A program made the position numbers and the translations under genes. The notes beneath the pieces were generated by a model. That model was not told the DNA's origin, ran no database searches, and was given only the letters and a program-made list of their open reading frames with translations. From IMG/VR virus record IMGVR_UViG_3300037042_003694, positions 1-23,571 of that record: DNA of 23,571 nt, one strand, 5' to 3'. This stretch comes from a virus. Below, in pieces: positions 14,575-23,008 of this stretch (within the stretch, counting starts at the first letter, position 1; every line of letters begins with the position of its first letter).

Positions 14575-15287
14575 CAGTCGCCACCGCCCGACGTGACCTG
14601 TACGACGCGCCCGCCGTGGCCCTGGAATGCGGACGCCACGCACTCGGCGACCGTGGCCCCGCGCGCGACGTGGCCGTGGTAGCTGAGGTCATGCTGGACG
14701 CCCAGCGCGAGCCCCTCGACAGTCGCAGCAGCCACCGCGCGCATCTCGCCATCGGTCAGCGCGAGCACGTTGATCCCGTGCTTCGCGGCGATGGTCCACG
14801 CCTTGAGCTTGTTGTTTTCCTTGAGCCCTACGCTGAGCTTCTGGCCCTTCTTCTTGCCGCGCTTCGCGGTGCGCCAGTTCGGACTCGCGCCGATACTCCG
14901 GCCGCGGAACTGGATGCTCGCGCGCGTCGGCGACTCGACGACCACCGAGAGCCCATCCCACATGCCGCCCGTGGTCGAGTACGTGCCCGGCCGAGTCCCG
15001 TTCATCTGGTGGTAGGCCGCCGAGGTGGGGAAGAACTCGGCGCCCGATGGGCCGACCTTTCCCTGCGCGTGGTCGGGGTAGCGCGCGGCCGTGGCGTGCC
15101 ACTTGTGCTTCGCGTCCCAGCCCGGGAACGTCTGGCCGGCGAGGTCGCCACGACCCTGCACGCGCTCGCGCTGGACCGCCGCAAGACGCTGCGCGATGGC
15201 CACGGCGATCTGCGATTCGGCGCGCCGCGTTGACGTCACCCCGAGCTTCTGCGCGTTGCGGCTGATCTCAACCTTCACGCCGATCAC
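14574..15287 (-). CDS. Neck/minor tail protein, HK97 gp10 or gpZ-like (237 aa)
   Basis: The GTG at 15287 overlaps the upstream stop (GTGA). The N-terminus (MIGVKVEISRNAQKLGVTST) and the long helix (AESQIAVAIAQRLAAVQRER) resemble gp10-like and Mu gpG-like neck proteins. A middle region (GPSGAEFFPTSAAYHQMNGT) matches the motif in such proteins where a strand precedes a histidine-containing loop. A basic patch (RTAKRGKKKGQKL) follows. Its place between the FII-like and U-like genes equals lambda Z, needed for stable tail attachment. Somewhat longer than lambda Z (192). Confidence 0.75.
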   Translation of the reverse strand: MIGVKVEISRNAQKLGVTSTRRAESQIAVAIAQRLAAVQRERVQGRGDLAGQTFPGWDAKHKWHATAARYPDHAQGKVGPSGAEFFPTSAAYHQMNGTRPGTYSTTGGMWDGLSVVVESPTRASIQFRGRSIGASPNWRTAKRGKKKGQKLSVGLKENNKLKAWTIAAKHGINVLALTDGEMRAVAAATVEGLALGVQHDLSYHGHVARGATVAECVASAFQGHGGRVVQVTSGGGD

Positions 15288-15613
15288 GACCGGATCCCCA
15301 GGCGCAGGATGATGGACCCGGCGCGCTCTGGTAGGACCTCGACGATCTTGTTCGTCCGCGAGATGCCGAGGACGCTGAACGTGACAGAGTCTCCCTCGGC
15401 GGTCGGGGTGATGCCCGCGTCGGCGAGATCCTGAGCTCGGAATGAGAGCGAGTTCTCTACCGAGTCGAACTGTGGCGCCCGCGGGTCGAGGGCATCCGTG
15501 TGTTCAGCGGTCAGCGGGACGGGCGCCCCGTTGAGCGGTGTGTAGGTCACCGCGCGCCCGAAGATATCGCGGCACGCGGTGATCGGCAGATCCATCAGGG
15601 CGTCGACGTCCAC
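15284..15613 (-). CDS. Head-tail connector, gpFII-like (109 aa)
   Basis: The start is a GTG at 15613 (MDVDALMDLPITACRD), with only a weak G-rich ribosome binding site. The protein has length and layout like lambda FII (117 residues): a short helical N-terminus, then strands (GRAVTYTPLNGAPVPLTAEH, NSLSFRAQDLADAGITPTAEGD) and a terminal hairpin (TNKIVEVLPERAGSIILRLG), matching the pattern of head-tail joining proteins that bind gpW and the tail. Position after the decoration gene supports this. Confidence 0.75.
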   Translation of the reverse strand: MDVDALMDLPITACRDIFGRAVTYTPLNGAPVPLTAEHTDALDPRAPQFDSVENSLSFRAQDLADAGITPTAEGDSVTFSVLGISRTNKIVEVLPERAGSIILRLGIRS

Positions 15614-15625
15614 GACTGCCCCCGA

Positions 15626-16552
15626 TTACGCCGAGGCGCGCTCGATGCTGATCGAGAGGTCGCGGAGCGTGGCGAGGTTGGACGCATGGCCCGCGTTACT
15701 CGTGGCCCGCACCGTCACGTCGAAGCCAGCAGTGGACGAGGCCGTGATGGCCTTGGCCTTCTGGATGCTCCCCGGCGTGGTCACCGTGCTGTCCTTGAGG
15801 ATCTGCGTCGACTTCACCTCGCCGGTGATCGAGCCGCCGACCGCGGTGCACTTGATCCGCGTGTGGCCCGCTGCATAGTCGTCGGCAGCCGCCGTGGCGA
15901 TCACGGCCGTGTCGACGACCGTGGACCCGACGAGGACCTCGACGGTCACCTGCGGGGTCGAGTCGGACCCGTCCACATAGACCGACCAGTCGATGTTGAG
16001 GAAGTCGTCGGCGACCATGAAGGCCGCTCCCACCGAGCACTTTTCGGTGAAGACGTGCGCCGCGGTGTCGGTCAGGTTGACCTGGTCGCCAACGCCGACG
16101 TTCGAGTCCGAAAAGACGAGGCCGTTCACGTTGTCGAGCGCGTCGACTCGAAGGTCGAGCGTCCCGCCATTCAGGGCGATCGCTTCGAGGTCCTCGATCC
16201 GGGTCAGCTGTGCCGCGGCCTCGACGACCTTCAGCGGGAAGATCGCGTACTTGACGAGAAGCGCACCGCTGGCGGCATACTCAGTCGCGACGGCGACTGC
16301 CGGGTTCGCCGTGTCGGTGTTGAATTCCTGGTCGGCGATGTCCCAATAGAGCAGCTCGCCGACGTCGACCACATAGCCGGTGGCCTTGGTCCCGACGAAC
16401 TCGCCGCCAATGCGGACCGCCACGAGATCGCCGACCGCGGCTGCCTTCTCCGGCACACACGCCATGCCGTTGATGATTTCCAGAACGCCGGCCTCGAGGA
16501 TGTTCGGCGTCACGATGTTGATGAGGTCGCCGGCGCCGCGATAGTTCTGCAT
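15626..16552 (-). CDS. Capsid decoration (DUF2190-like) protein with extra C-terminal domain (308 aa)
   Basis: Residues about 1-105 fit the DUF2190 pattern of small capsid-cementing proteins: MQNYRGAGDLINIVTPN, MACVPEKAAAVGDLVAVRIG, then VGELLYWDIADQEF and a closing LLVKYAIF. Residues about 106-308 form an added beta-rich domain, with VDALDNVNGLVFSDS, SVYVDGSDSTPQVTVEVLVG and GFDVTVRATSNAGHASNLAT. Such extensions on decoration proteins are often displayed on the capsid surface. The ATG at 16552 has a strong ribosome binding site (AGGAG, about eight bases upstream) after a 61-base gap, consistent with high expression. Lambda has gpD upstream of E; here the decoration gene follows the capsid gene. 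Confidence 0.8.
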   Translation of the reverse strand: MQNYRGAGDLINIVTPNILEAGVLEIINGMACVPEKAAAVGDLVAVRIGGEFVGTKATGYVVDVGELLYWDIADQEFNTDTANPAVAVATEYAASGALLVKYAIFPLKVVEAAAQLTRIEDLEAIALNGGTLDLRVDALDNVNGLVFSDSNVGVGDQVNLTDTAAHVFTEKCSVGAAFMVADDFLNIDWSVYVDGSDSTPQVTVEVLVGSTVVDTAVIATAAADDYAAGHTRIKCTAVGGSITGEVKSTQILKDSTVTTPGSIQKAKAITASSTAGFDVTVRATSNAGHASNLATLRDLSISIERASA

Positions 16553-16613
16553 GTTCTCTTCTCCTGCGGGCTACGCGCCCAGTGTTGGATGCGCGATCAG
16601 GCGCCTGGATGGC
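16553..16613 (-). other. Intergenic gap between capsid and decoration genes
   Basis: The 61 bases hold a perfect 10-base palindrome (CAGGCGCCTG) near 16600 and the AGGAG ribosome binding site near 16563. I see no terminator and no convincing promoter. Confidence 0.5.
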
Positions 16614-19070
16614 TTAGCTCCGGTTGATCTGGACGAGGCCGCGATGGTCCACCGCGGCAACGTAGAACGGCAGGCGGACCTTGTAGTTCTTGCCGTCCGT
16701 GGTGAAGCCGTCCTCTTCCGTGAGGTCGGGCCCCTCGGCGCCATCGAGATAGCCGTACTGGATCGAGACGATCTCGTTCGGGTCGGCGACGAGGATCGAG
16801 AACACCGGGCTCTGATCGTCGAGGAACGGCTCTTGAATGAGGCCGTCGATGAGTCCTCGCATCGAGTTCGTCGGTGCCGTGCCGGACGAGGTCGGCACAT
16901 AGCCAGGCCCGAGGAACGCCTCGGCCGTGGCCTTGTCGTCGATCCCGAGGATCCAGAACTTGGGCTCGAGGCTGAGGTAGTCGCCGAGCGCGTCGGGTTC
17001 GCCGGCGAGACCAAGCTCGCCCTTCTGCTTGCCCATAGCTTTCCGTCCGCTTTGCAGCGTCGTGAAGCTCGGCGTCCCCGTCGATGCCGCGATGTTGGCG
17101 TGTCCGACGGAGAACAGATCCGTCGTCCCGTCGGCCATCTTGTTTGCCTCGATCATCGCCTTGAACTTGCGATTTTCGTAGCGCAGGCAGGCCGTGACGC
17201 GATCGTCGGCGAGCTGCTGGATGCGGCCCCAACGATCCGCAAGGATGAGCTCCCAGCTCACCGGGAAGATGCGTCCGCCCTTGGCGAGCCTGACGTCGTA
17301 GTCGCTCTCGGTGACCCCGCCCATCTCGTACTTGCCGTTTTCAGGCACGTCGAGGAGCGGTGGGAAATTGCCACCACCGATCGCCTTCGTCGACTCGAAG
17401 TCGGGCAGGTTGATCTTCTTCGCGGCCAGCTTCCAGGCGCTCACGCGCTCCGTGTAACGCTGCTTCGTGTAGGTGCGGAGGGCCGCGCCAACGAGGGTCG
17501 ATAGGTCCCCGGTGCCCGACAGCGTCCGCACCGCGACGTGATCGCGGCGAGCGCCCATCAGGACCTGCACACGCTCCAGGCGCGACATGCCGCGGAGCTG
17601 GCGGGAGTCGCCGCCTCGCGACTCAAAAAGCGTCTCGGCGAGATCCATCATCGAGAGCCGCGATGCGCGCTTGACCTCGGGGTCGTCGTGTTTCACGCCG
17701 ATCTCGGCGAGTTCGGCGCGAAGGGCCGGAGAATCCTTGCCGGCGAGGTGCACCGCAAAGCCGGCGTGCAGCACCGAATAGAGCTTCTCGGTCGCCTCGG
17801 CGCCAACGTCGACTTGATGGTGATTGCTCACGCTGGTGGTCCTTTTCGGATCGGCTGCGGCCGCGAGGATCGAGAGCTTCGCCTCGGTGAACGTCTTGGC
17901 CGTCGTGACGATCTTTTCGACCGCGGCCTGGTCGAGCCCGAGGCTCGTCGCGAGCTGGCGACCCATCGCGAGGTTTGCGGCGCGTTCGGCGGCGAGCTTG
18001 TTCGCGCGGACCTCGACGCGCCGATCGGTCGCGGCCGACAGCGCCTTGGCCGCCATCGCAGATGCGGCCGCGGGCACAGTGCCGCACGCCTCCGCGCAGA
18101 CCTTGCACGCTTCCGTGCACGCGGCCGTGCACGCATCGCAAGCGGCCATGCAGCTTTCGGGCGTCGCGTCGGCAGCGGTGCACGCGTCGGCACACGTCTG
18201 ACACGCGGCCTGACACGCGGCCATGCACGCGTCCGTGGCGGCCTGAGCGCCAGCGACGGCGAGCTTGTTTGCGGCGGCGATCTGCTCTGCGGTCATGGTC
18301 ATCGTGGGCTCCTCGTGTTGCGTTCCGGAGTCTGTTCCCGCGCGATGCGCGAGCGAGATGGGGGTGTCGGAGAATGCCGCCGAGAGCGCTGCGCGCACCT
18401 GCTCCACGCCTGCGGCTTGGACCGCCGGAACATTGCAGACGCTGCACTCGGTCAGTTCGGCCGAGGTGAAGACCCACTCGGCGCGGGCGCTTGCCCCGTT
18501 CGCTCCGGCGATCGTGTCGCCGGGCAGGTGGTAACACTTGGTCAGGACCGGCGCGGCGCACGCGCTACACTCGATCGGGCCCGTCGGTGCCCATCCGATG
18601 GAGACGCCACCGAGCAGGCCGCGCAGCGCGAGATCAACGGCCCAGGGGGCGGTCAGGACGGCGGTCATTCGGATCGCGTGCCCGCCGCCTGCGAGCTGCT
18701 CGGTCGTCGACCTGGTGATCGTTCCGGCTCGCGAGAGGCTGTCCTCTTGGGCGTGGTCACGAAGAAACGGCATGCCGACGCCGCTCGCGCCGAGAGCCGA
18801 CATCGCGGCCTCGGAGAATCGGACGTGACGACGGTTCGCGACGCCTGGCCGCTGCTCGTAAGCGAGCAGGTCGATCGAGAGCGAAACGAACTCGCCGGCC
18901 GCGCACTTGGCCAGCATCGCGTCACGCAACGCTGGCGTAATCGCTGCGCCGTCCGAGGCATAGAGCCGCGTTTCGGGTGCCGTGACGACTGCGCGGCAGA
19001 CGACCGGCATCGCCTTTCTGAGCGATGCCTCTCGCGATTGCAGGTGCATGGTGTGCTGGCTCACGAGCAC
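16614..19070 (-). CDS. Prohead protease-scaffold-major capsid fusion polyprotein (818 aa)
   Basis: One frame covers protease, scaffold and capsid, a known fused arrangement in some phages. Residues about 20-215 are the prohead protease: FVSLSIDLLAYEQ, RHVRFSEAAM, PFLRDHAQE with His106, and GLLGGVSIGW with Ser157 as the likely catalytic pair. CxxC pairs at 168/171 and 209/212 may bind zinc. Residues about 260-420 are the helical linker/scaffold; inside it, residues 282-329 hold 12 cysteines in CxxxC/CxxC spacing. Residues about 425-818 are the major capsid protein, Mu gpT-like: VGAALRTYTKQRYTERVSAW, PPLLDVPENGKYEMGGV, RIFPVSWELILADRWGRI, PVFSILVADPNEIVSIQYG, then a C-terminal strand. The start is uncertain: GTG at 19070, GTG at 19064 or ATG at 19049. 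Confidence 0.9.
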   Translation of the reverse strand: MLVSQHTMHLQSREASLRKAMPVVCRAVVTAPETRLYASDGAAITPALRDAMLAKCAAGEFVSLSIDLLAYEQRPGVANRRHVRFSEAAMSALGASGVGMPFLRDHAQEDSLSRAGTITRSTTEQLAGGGHAIRMTAVLTAPWAVDLALRGLLGGVSIGWAPTGPIECSACAAPVLTKCYHLPGDTIAGANGASARAEWVFTSAELTECSVCNVPAVQAAGVEQVRAALSAAFSDTPISLAHRAGTDSGTQHEEPTMTMTAEQIAAANKLAVAGAQAATDACMAACQAACQTCADACTAADATPESCMAACDACTAACTEACKVCAEACGTVPAAASAMAAKALSAATDRRVEVRANKLAAERAANLAMGRQLATSLGLDQAAVEKIVTTAKTFTEAKLSILAAAADPKRTTSVSNHHQVDVGAEATEKLYSVLHAGFAVHLAGKDSPALRAELAEIGVKHDDPEVKRASRLSMMDLAETLFESRGGDSRQLRGMSRLERVQVLMGARRDHVAVRTLSGTGDLSTLVGAALRTYTKQRYTERVSAWKLAAKKINLPDFESTKAIGGGNFPPLLDVPENGKYEMGGVTESDYDVRLAKGGRIFPVSWELILADRWGRIQQLADDRVTACLRYENRKFKAMIEANKMADGTTDLFSVGHANIAASTGTPSFTTLQSGRKAMGKQKGELGLAGEPDALGDYLSLEPKFWILGIDDKATAEAFLGPGYVPTSSGTAPTNSMRGLIDGLIQEPFLDDQSPVFSILVADPNEIVSIQYGYLDGAEGPDLTEEDGFTTDGKNYKVRLPFYVAAVDHRGLVQINRS
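18084..18227 (-). other. 12-cysteine cassette within the scaffold region (DUF326/copper-storage-like pattern)
   Basis: Residues 282-329 of the polyprotein contain cysteines at 282, 286, 290, 293, 297, 307, 311, 314, 318, 322, 325 and 329, all spaced by two or three residues apart from one loop. The alanine-rich helical context (CMAACQAACQTCADAC, then CMAACDACTAACTEAC) matches the pattern I know from Cys-rich four-helix copper-binding proteins. Metal binding is inference. Confidence 0.75.
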
Positions 19071-19106
19071 CGTTTTCGCGCCGACTCCGCCTCGATCGTG
19101 AGGGGG
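19071..19106 (-). other. Intergenic gap before the protease-capsid gene with long-range inverted repeat
   Basis: The 36 bases start with CCCCCTCACG directly after the portal stop, a degenerate copy of the 13-mer seen at 4043-4055 and 14114-14126. In the RNA sense CTCACGA (19096-19102) is complementary to TCGTGAG (19060-19066), which contains the second GTG start candidate at 19064. The loop is about 29 bases, so the pairing is weaker evidence than the two short hairpins. A clear ribosome binding site is not visible. Confidence 0.4.
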
Positions 19107-20747
19107 TCAAGGTGCATTGGGATCCGGCTCCAGCGCGGGCTCTGCGGCCGGATCAACGGGAACATTCGTGCCGCTGACCGCTGGCGGGAAGGCGCCGCGG
19201 AAAGCCATCTTGCTCGGGTTCGAGTCGAAGACGAGTTCGCCCGCCGCGTCGAGTTCGGCCTGGCGCCGTTCGTAGAACGTCGCCGGATCCTCGCCGCGCG
19301 ACGCCAGGACCGTGTCGTGGAGGATGTACCCCGCGCGTTCCTGGATGATGTCCGCGATCGCGTCCTTCTCAGCGTCGACCGACATGCGTTTCGGGGTCGA
19401 CCACTCCCGCGGCATGTTGGGCGTGCTCGCATTGCCGGCGAGATAGGCGCCCTCCTGGCACCAGTCCCAGAGCCGATCGCAGAGCGTCGGGATGAACCAG
19501 ATCCATTGCTGCACGTCCACGTGCGCGTCGCGTTTGAGATGGCCGGCGCGATAACTCGTGTAGTTGACGCCCGACAGATCGCCGGTCAGATCCTCGTATG
19601 GGATATTGAGGCCGGCCGCCACCTCGTGGTGACCCTGCGCCATGTACTCCGGATAGTAGGCCGTCGCCTGCGGCTGCACGTGCGTGACCGAGCCGCCGTT
19701 CTCGACGCACAGGACGGAGCCGGGGCGAATGTCGCCAACCGCGTTCCCGTTCTCGTCGAGTACGCTCGGGGTCAGCCCGTATGGGTTGTGATCGTCGTCC
19801 TCTTCGAGCGGCGATAGAGCCTCGGCGATTGCCGGGGCCGTGACGATTACCGCGCTTCGGGTCTCGATCTCTTTGCGAACGAGTTCGGCCGCGGCGTAGC
19901 TCGACAGAGCCTGCTTGCGGACCATCGCGGCGGACCCGTGCGGCACTCCGTCGAGTTGGCCGACGCGGAGCGGAGACACCAGATGGATCACGTCGCAGGC
20001 CGCGACGAACACGCTCGCACCCGCGCGAGACAGCAGCGACGTCTCGCCCGGATGCGACGGGAGAAACCAATAGCCCTCCACGCGCCCGAGCGCGGATACC
20101 TGGATCCCGCCGATGATCTGACCGCCGCTGTCCGTCGCCCCGTGGCGGGACGTGTCGAGCATGTCGCGCTCGAGCGCCTGGACCCGGAACGGCACGACGC
20201 GTCCCGGCTCCATGTCCCAGACGCGCCGGAAGAACACCGCCCCGTCTCGCTCCCACGCATACCAGGCGAGCCACATCACCGCGTAGATCGTGGCTCGGCC
20301 CTCGACGTCAGCGCGGCCGAGACCCGCGAACCATGACCAGGCGGCGTCGGCCTGGTGCTGCGCGAGGGTGCGCGTGCGCGCCTTCGGCGCCCCGAACTCG
20401 GTAGGCGCGCCCATCGCGCGCGGAACGATCCCCGTGCCGACGCCCTCGTCGGCCGAGATCGTCAGGTAGCGGCGCCAGTGCGGATCGTTGCGATCGAGGT
20501 CGCGAGAGCGGGCGACGAGGTTCGTCGAAGCCGCGGCGACGGTGCTGTTCGGTCCGCCGCTTGTCGTGGTCCAGTCAGGCCGGAGCCGCGAGACCTTCGC
20601 CGAGTCGTACCCGCCGAACGCGGCGAGCACATTGGCGATCCCCATGAGCGGAGCGGGCACTACCTTGGCGCCGATGAGTGCTCGAGCCGTGGCGCGCACG
20701 GTCGCCACAAAGCCCTTCGGCGCTGCCTTTCCGCGTCCGCGTCCCAT
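19107..20747 (-). CDS. Portal protein, lambda gpB-like (546 aa)
   Basis: The dodecameric portal forms the DNA channel at the capsid vertex. Family signatures: LVARSRDLDRNDPHWRRYLT (about 81-100), DEGVGTGIVPR, AVMWLAWYAWERDGAVFFRR, DVIHLVSPLRVGQLDGVPHG (similar to the lambda-family RPGQ.RGvP block) and NIPYEDLTGDLSGVNYTSYR, a strong lambda-portal motif, followed by IWFIPTLCDRLWDWC. Length matches lambda gpB (533). The C-terminal acidic/proline tail (AAEPALEPDPN) is unremarkable. The ATG at 20747 shares a base with the gpW-like stop (TGATG). In lambda an internal start within C gives the scaffold; here the scaffold lies in the next gene. Confidence 0.93.
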   Translation of the reverse strand: MGRGRGKAAPKGFVATVRATARALIGAKVVPAPLMGIANVLAAFGGYDSAKVSRLRPDWTTTSGGPNSTVAAASTNLVARSRDLDRNDPHWRRYLTISADEGVGTGIVPRAMGAPTEFGAPKARTRTLAQHQADAAWSWFAGLGRADVEGRATIYAVMWLAWYAWERDGAVFFRRVWDMEPGRVVPFRVQALERDMLDTSRHGATDSGGQIIGGIQVSALGRVEGYWFLPSHPGETSLLSRAGASVFVAACDVIHLVSPLRVGQLDGVPHGSAAMVRKQALSSYAAAELVRKEIETRSAVIVTAPAIAEALSPLEEDDDHNPYGLTPSVLDENGNAVGDIRPGSVLCVENGGSVTHVQPQATAYYPEYMAQGHHEVAAGLNIPYEDLTGDLSGVNYTSYRAGHLKRDAHVDVQQWIWFIPTLCDRLWDWCQEGAYLAGNASTPNMPREWSTPKRMSVDAEKDAIADIIQERAGYILHDTVLASRGEDPATFYERRQAELDAAGELVFDSNPSKMAFRGAFPPAVSGTNVPVDPAAEPALEPDPNAP

Positions 20748-20959
20748 CAGTCGTCACGCAGACGGAGGACCATGATCCGATTGCGGCGCGCGCCGGTTCC
20801 GAGCCGTCGTCGGAGGTAGGCGATACGTCGCTCGAGGCCGTCGGTGTCGACGAAAGCGACGCTCTTGCCGTCGGACGTAGACGCTGATTGCACGCCGCTC
20901 GCGAGCTTTGTTTCGAGTTCGTCGATCTGCGCCTGGATCTGCTCGGCTGTCAGCGCCAT
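20747..20959 (-). CDS. W: Head-tail joining protein, gpW-like (70 aa)
   Basis: Length and pattern match lambda gpW (68 residues): a first helix (TAEQIQAQIDELETKLASGV), a beta hairpin (SASTSDGKSVAFVDTD) and a second helix (GLERRIAYLRRRLGT), then a basic tail. It plugs the filled portal and provides the platform for FII. The gene sits between terminase large and portal, exactly as W does between A and B. The ribosome binding site is weak (CCGGA), and there are 33 bases between the terminase stop and this ATG. Confidence 0.88.
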   Translation of the reverse strand: MALTAEQIQAQIDELETKLASGVQSASTSDGKSVAFVDTDGLERRIAYLRRRLGTGARRNRIMVLRLRDD

Positions 20960-20992
20960 GTGTCCGGTGTACGCGATGAGGACGGGCGCGCG

Positions 20993-23008
20993 TCAGCGGG
21001 GCGGGACGTACCTCGGGGCGATCGGGTGCCGTTGGCGCCGTAGCGGTTGCGCCGGCGATCTCGGGACAGGCCCCTTATGTGGGGCGACCTGGATCCGAGT
21101 AGGCATCACCGACCCGGTGTCCAATTCAACCGATGCTGTCGGATTCGGATTTATTGGCGCCGTCGGCGCGGTCGGTTTTTTCGCCGACGATGCCGGAGAC
21201 GGTCGCATCGGCCGGTCGAGCTTCACGGCGCCAGTCGCGAGCAGGCCGCAAAGCGTCGCGTAGCTGTAGACCGAGATATCCAGCGCCTCATTGCGCAAGC
21301 CGGGCGACCGCAGCACCCAGCGGCTTTTGCGGTCGCCCTTGGGCGCCCCACGTCCGGCCCGGCTATACTCGACCACGCACACCTCGCTCGTGAGCTCGTC
21401 GAAGTATCCCGCGTGCAGCGTGTCGGAGAAGTGCCAGAACCCGGCCCCGCCGCGCTTCCCGCTCTGGGCGTTCTCGGCGGAACGACGAAGCCGCGCGTGA
21501 AGCACGCTCTTTGCGTCGTGCACGCCGAGCATGATTGGCGAGTAACCGCCCTTGTTCCGAAACCTCGACTCGCGCGGCCAAATGCGTTGACCTGGCCCCT
21601 TCGATCCGCCCTTCACACCCCACACGCCTTTCGACTGGTATCGACGACAGAAGCTCCATGCGGCTTGCGTGTGCTGCCCCCCAGTGTCCACGCTCATGGC
21701 CTTGATGCCGATGACGCCGCCCTCGACTGGGTATCGCGTCCGGTATGCAGCGAAGAGCTCGGCCCACACCTCGGGCGCGGACGGGTCGCCCATCAGGTCG
21801 CGGCGCTCGAGCGTCCATCGCTCTTCGTGCGGGCCCCATGCGTCCGCCTGGAAGACGAGCCTGTCGCCCTGGGCGTCAGCGCCTGCCGTGATGCACGCAA
21901 CCCGCGAGGGCAGTTCGGCGATGGGCTCGAGCAATGCCCGCAGCGATTCGTCGTCCCACTTTTCGGCGTTCTTGGCGTCCCATGTCTCGCCCAGGACCGT
22001 GTTCGCGAAGACCTGCTCGAGCGTCGGATCGCCGCGCGAGTCGATCCACTCGCGAGCGAGCTGCGACCACGGGACCATCGACGAGTAGAGCGCCGGCCCG
22101 AGGTGAAATCCGATGGTCGCGGCGCCTGGATTCGTCGCCGCCCAATGCGCCCCGTTCGCCTCGTCGAGCATCCACGGCTTGCGATGGTGCGGGATGCATG
22201 TGCCGCACTCGGCGCACACGTATTCGGCCGCGGCCGGGTCTCCGTCGGGCCATCGAAGCTGCGCCCATTCGAGCGGCTGCATGTGCCTGCACTCGGGACA
22301 CGGAACGAGATACCGGCGCTGGTCGCTCGCCTCGTACGCAGCCTCGATCCGGCTCGCGCCTCGCACCGTCGGCGTCGAGCAGCGAACGATTTTCTTGCTC
22401 CACGGGTAAGTCTCCGTCCGCTTCTCCGCGAGCTTCTCCGGCGCCCCCTCACCGGCCAGTGACTCGGGGTATGCGTCGAGCTCGTCCATCGCGAGGACGC
22501 GCGCCAGACGCCGCCGGAAGCTCTTGGCGGTCGAGGCGCTCACGGCGTAGATGACGCCGCCCAGATAGCGCTTGTGCAGGATGGTGTTGCCCTTCGCTTT
22601 CTGCCGGTCGGTCGTCACGAGGCCCGCAAGCGATGGCGTCGACTCGAGCATCGGGTCGAGAGCGTCCTTGCTCCACTCCTCGGCGTCGGATTCCGACGGC
22701 TGGACGACCATGATCGGGCACGGCGCGAGCGCCATGTATGTCCCGATCATGTTGTTTATGGCCTCGGTTCCGCCAATGCGCGCGCACTTCTTCAGCACGA
22801 CCGACTGCGCCGGGTGCGATGGCGACAGCACGTCCATCACCTCGCGCAGATAAGGCACTCGGTCCGTACGCCACGGCCCCGGCTCCGAGCTCGCCGACGA
22901 GTCGAGCACGCGGTTTGCGTCCGCCCACTCGCTCACCGTCTGCGAGGACGGCGGGCGAAGCGCGGTGAGGCGGGAGGCGCGGATGTCGCTGGTGTCGGAG
23001 AGCCTCAC
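20993..23008 (-). CDS. A: Terminase large subunit, lambda gpA-like (671 aa)
   Basis: The ATPase-nuclease that cuts and packages the genome. The N-terminal ATPase shows a variant Walker A (VLKKCARIGGTE, residues 71-82) and Walker B (VLAMDELDAY, 171-180). A zinc-ribbon-like insert has CPEC (237-240) and CAECGTC (265-271). The nuclease domain shows TAGADAQGDRL (374-384) and AMSVDTGG (437-444), the expected first two acidic sites, and ALDISVYSYA near residue 588. Length compares with lambda gpA (641). The last 70 residues are a proline- and basic-rich tail without conserved structure. The GTG at 23008 overlaps the small-subunit stop (GTGA), and a long G-run near 23023-23029 can act as ribosome binding site. 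Confidence 0.95.
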   Translation of the reverse strand: MRLSDTSDIRASRLTALRPPSSQTVSEWADANRVLDSSASSEPGPWRTDRVPYLREVMDVLSPSHPAQSVVLKKCARIGGTEAINNMIGTYMALAPCPIMVVQPSESDAEEWSKDALDPMLESTPSLAGLVTTDRQKAKGNTILHKRYLGGVIYAVSASTAKSFRRRLARVLAMDELDAYPESLAGEGAPEKLAEKRTETYPWSKKIVRCSTPTVRGASRIEAAYEASDQRRYLVPCPECRHMQPLEWAQLRWPDGDPAAAEYVCAECGTCIPHHRKPWMLDEANGAHWAATNPGAATIGFHLGPALYSSMVPWSQLAREWIDSRGDPTLEQVFANTVLGETWDAKNAEKWDDESLRALLEPIAELPSRVACITAGADAQGDRLVFQADAWGPHEERWTLERRDLMGDPSAPEVWAELFAAYRTRYPVEGGVIGIKAMSVDTGGQHTQAAWSFCRRYQSKGVWGVKGGSKGPGQRIWPRESRFRNKGGYSPIMLGVHDAKSVLHARLRRSAENAQSGKRGGAGFWHFSDTLHAGYFDELTSEVCVVEYSRAGRGAPKGDRKSRWVLRSPGLRNEALDISVYSYATLCGLLATGAVKLDRPMRPSPASSAKKPTAPTAPINPNPTASVELDTGSVMPTRIQVAPHKGPVPRSPAQPLRRQRHPIAPRYVPPR

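Noticed and set aside
16590-16612. Palindrome CAGGCGCCTG after the capsid stop as a terminator
   Set aside because: Too short, no U-run, and it would cut the late operon between capsid and decoration genes.
17538-19817. Long plus-strand open frame (759 codons) opposite the capsid and portal genes
   Set aside because: It is arginine/glycine-rich antisense shadow, as expected from high-GC codon bias. It overlaps well-identified minus-strand genes and has no recognisable domain.
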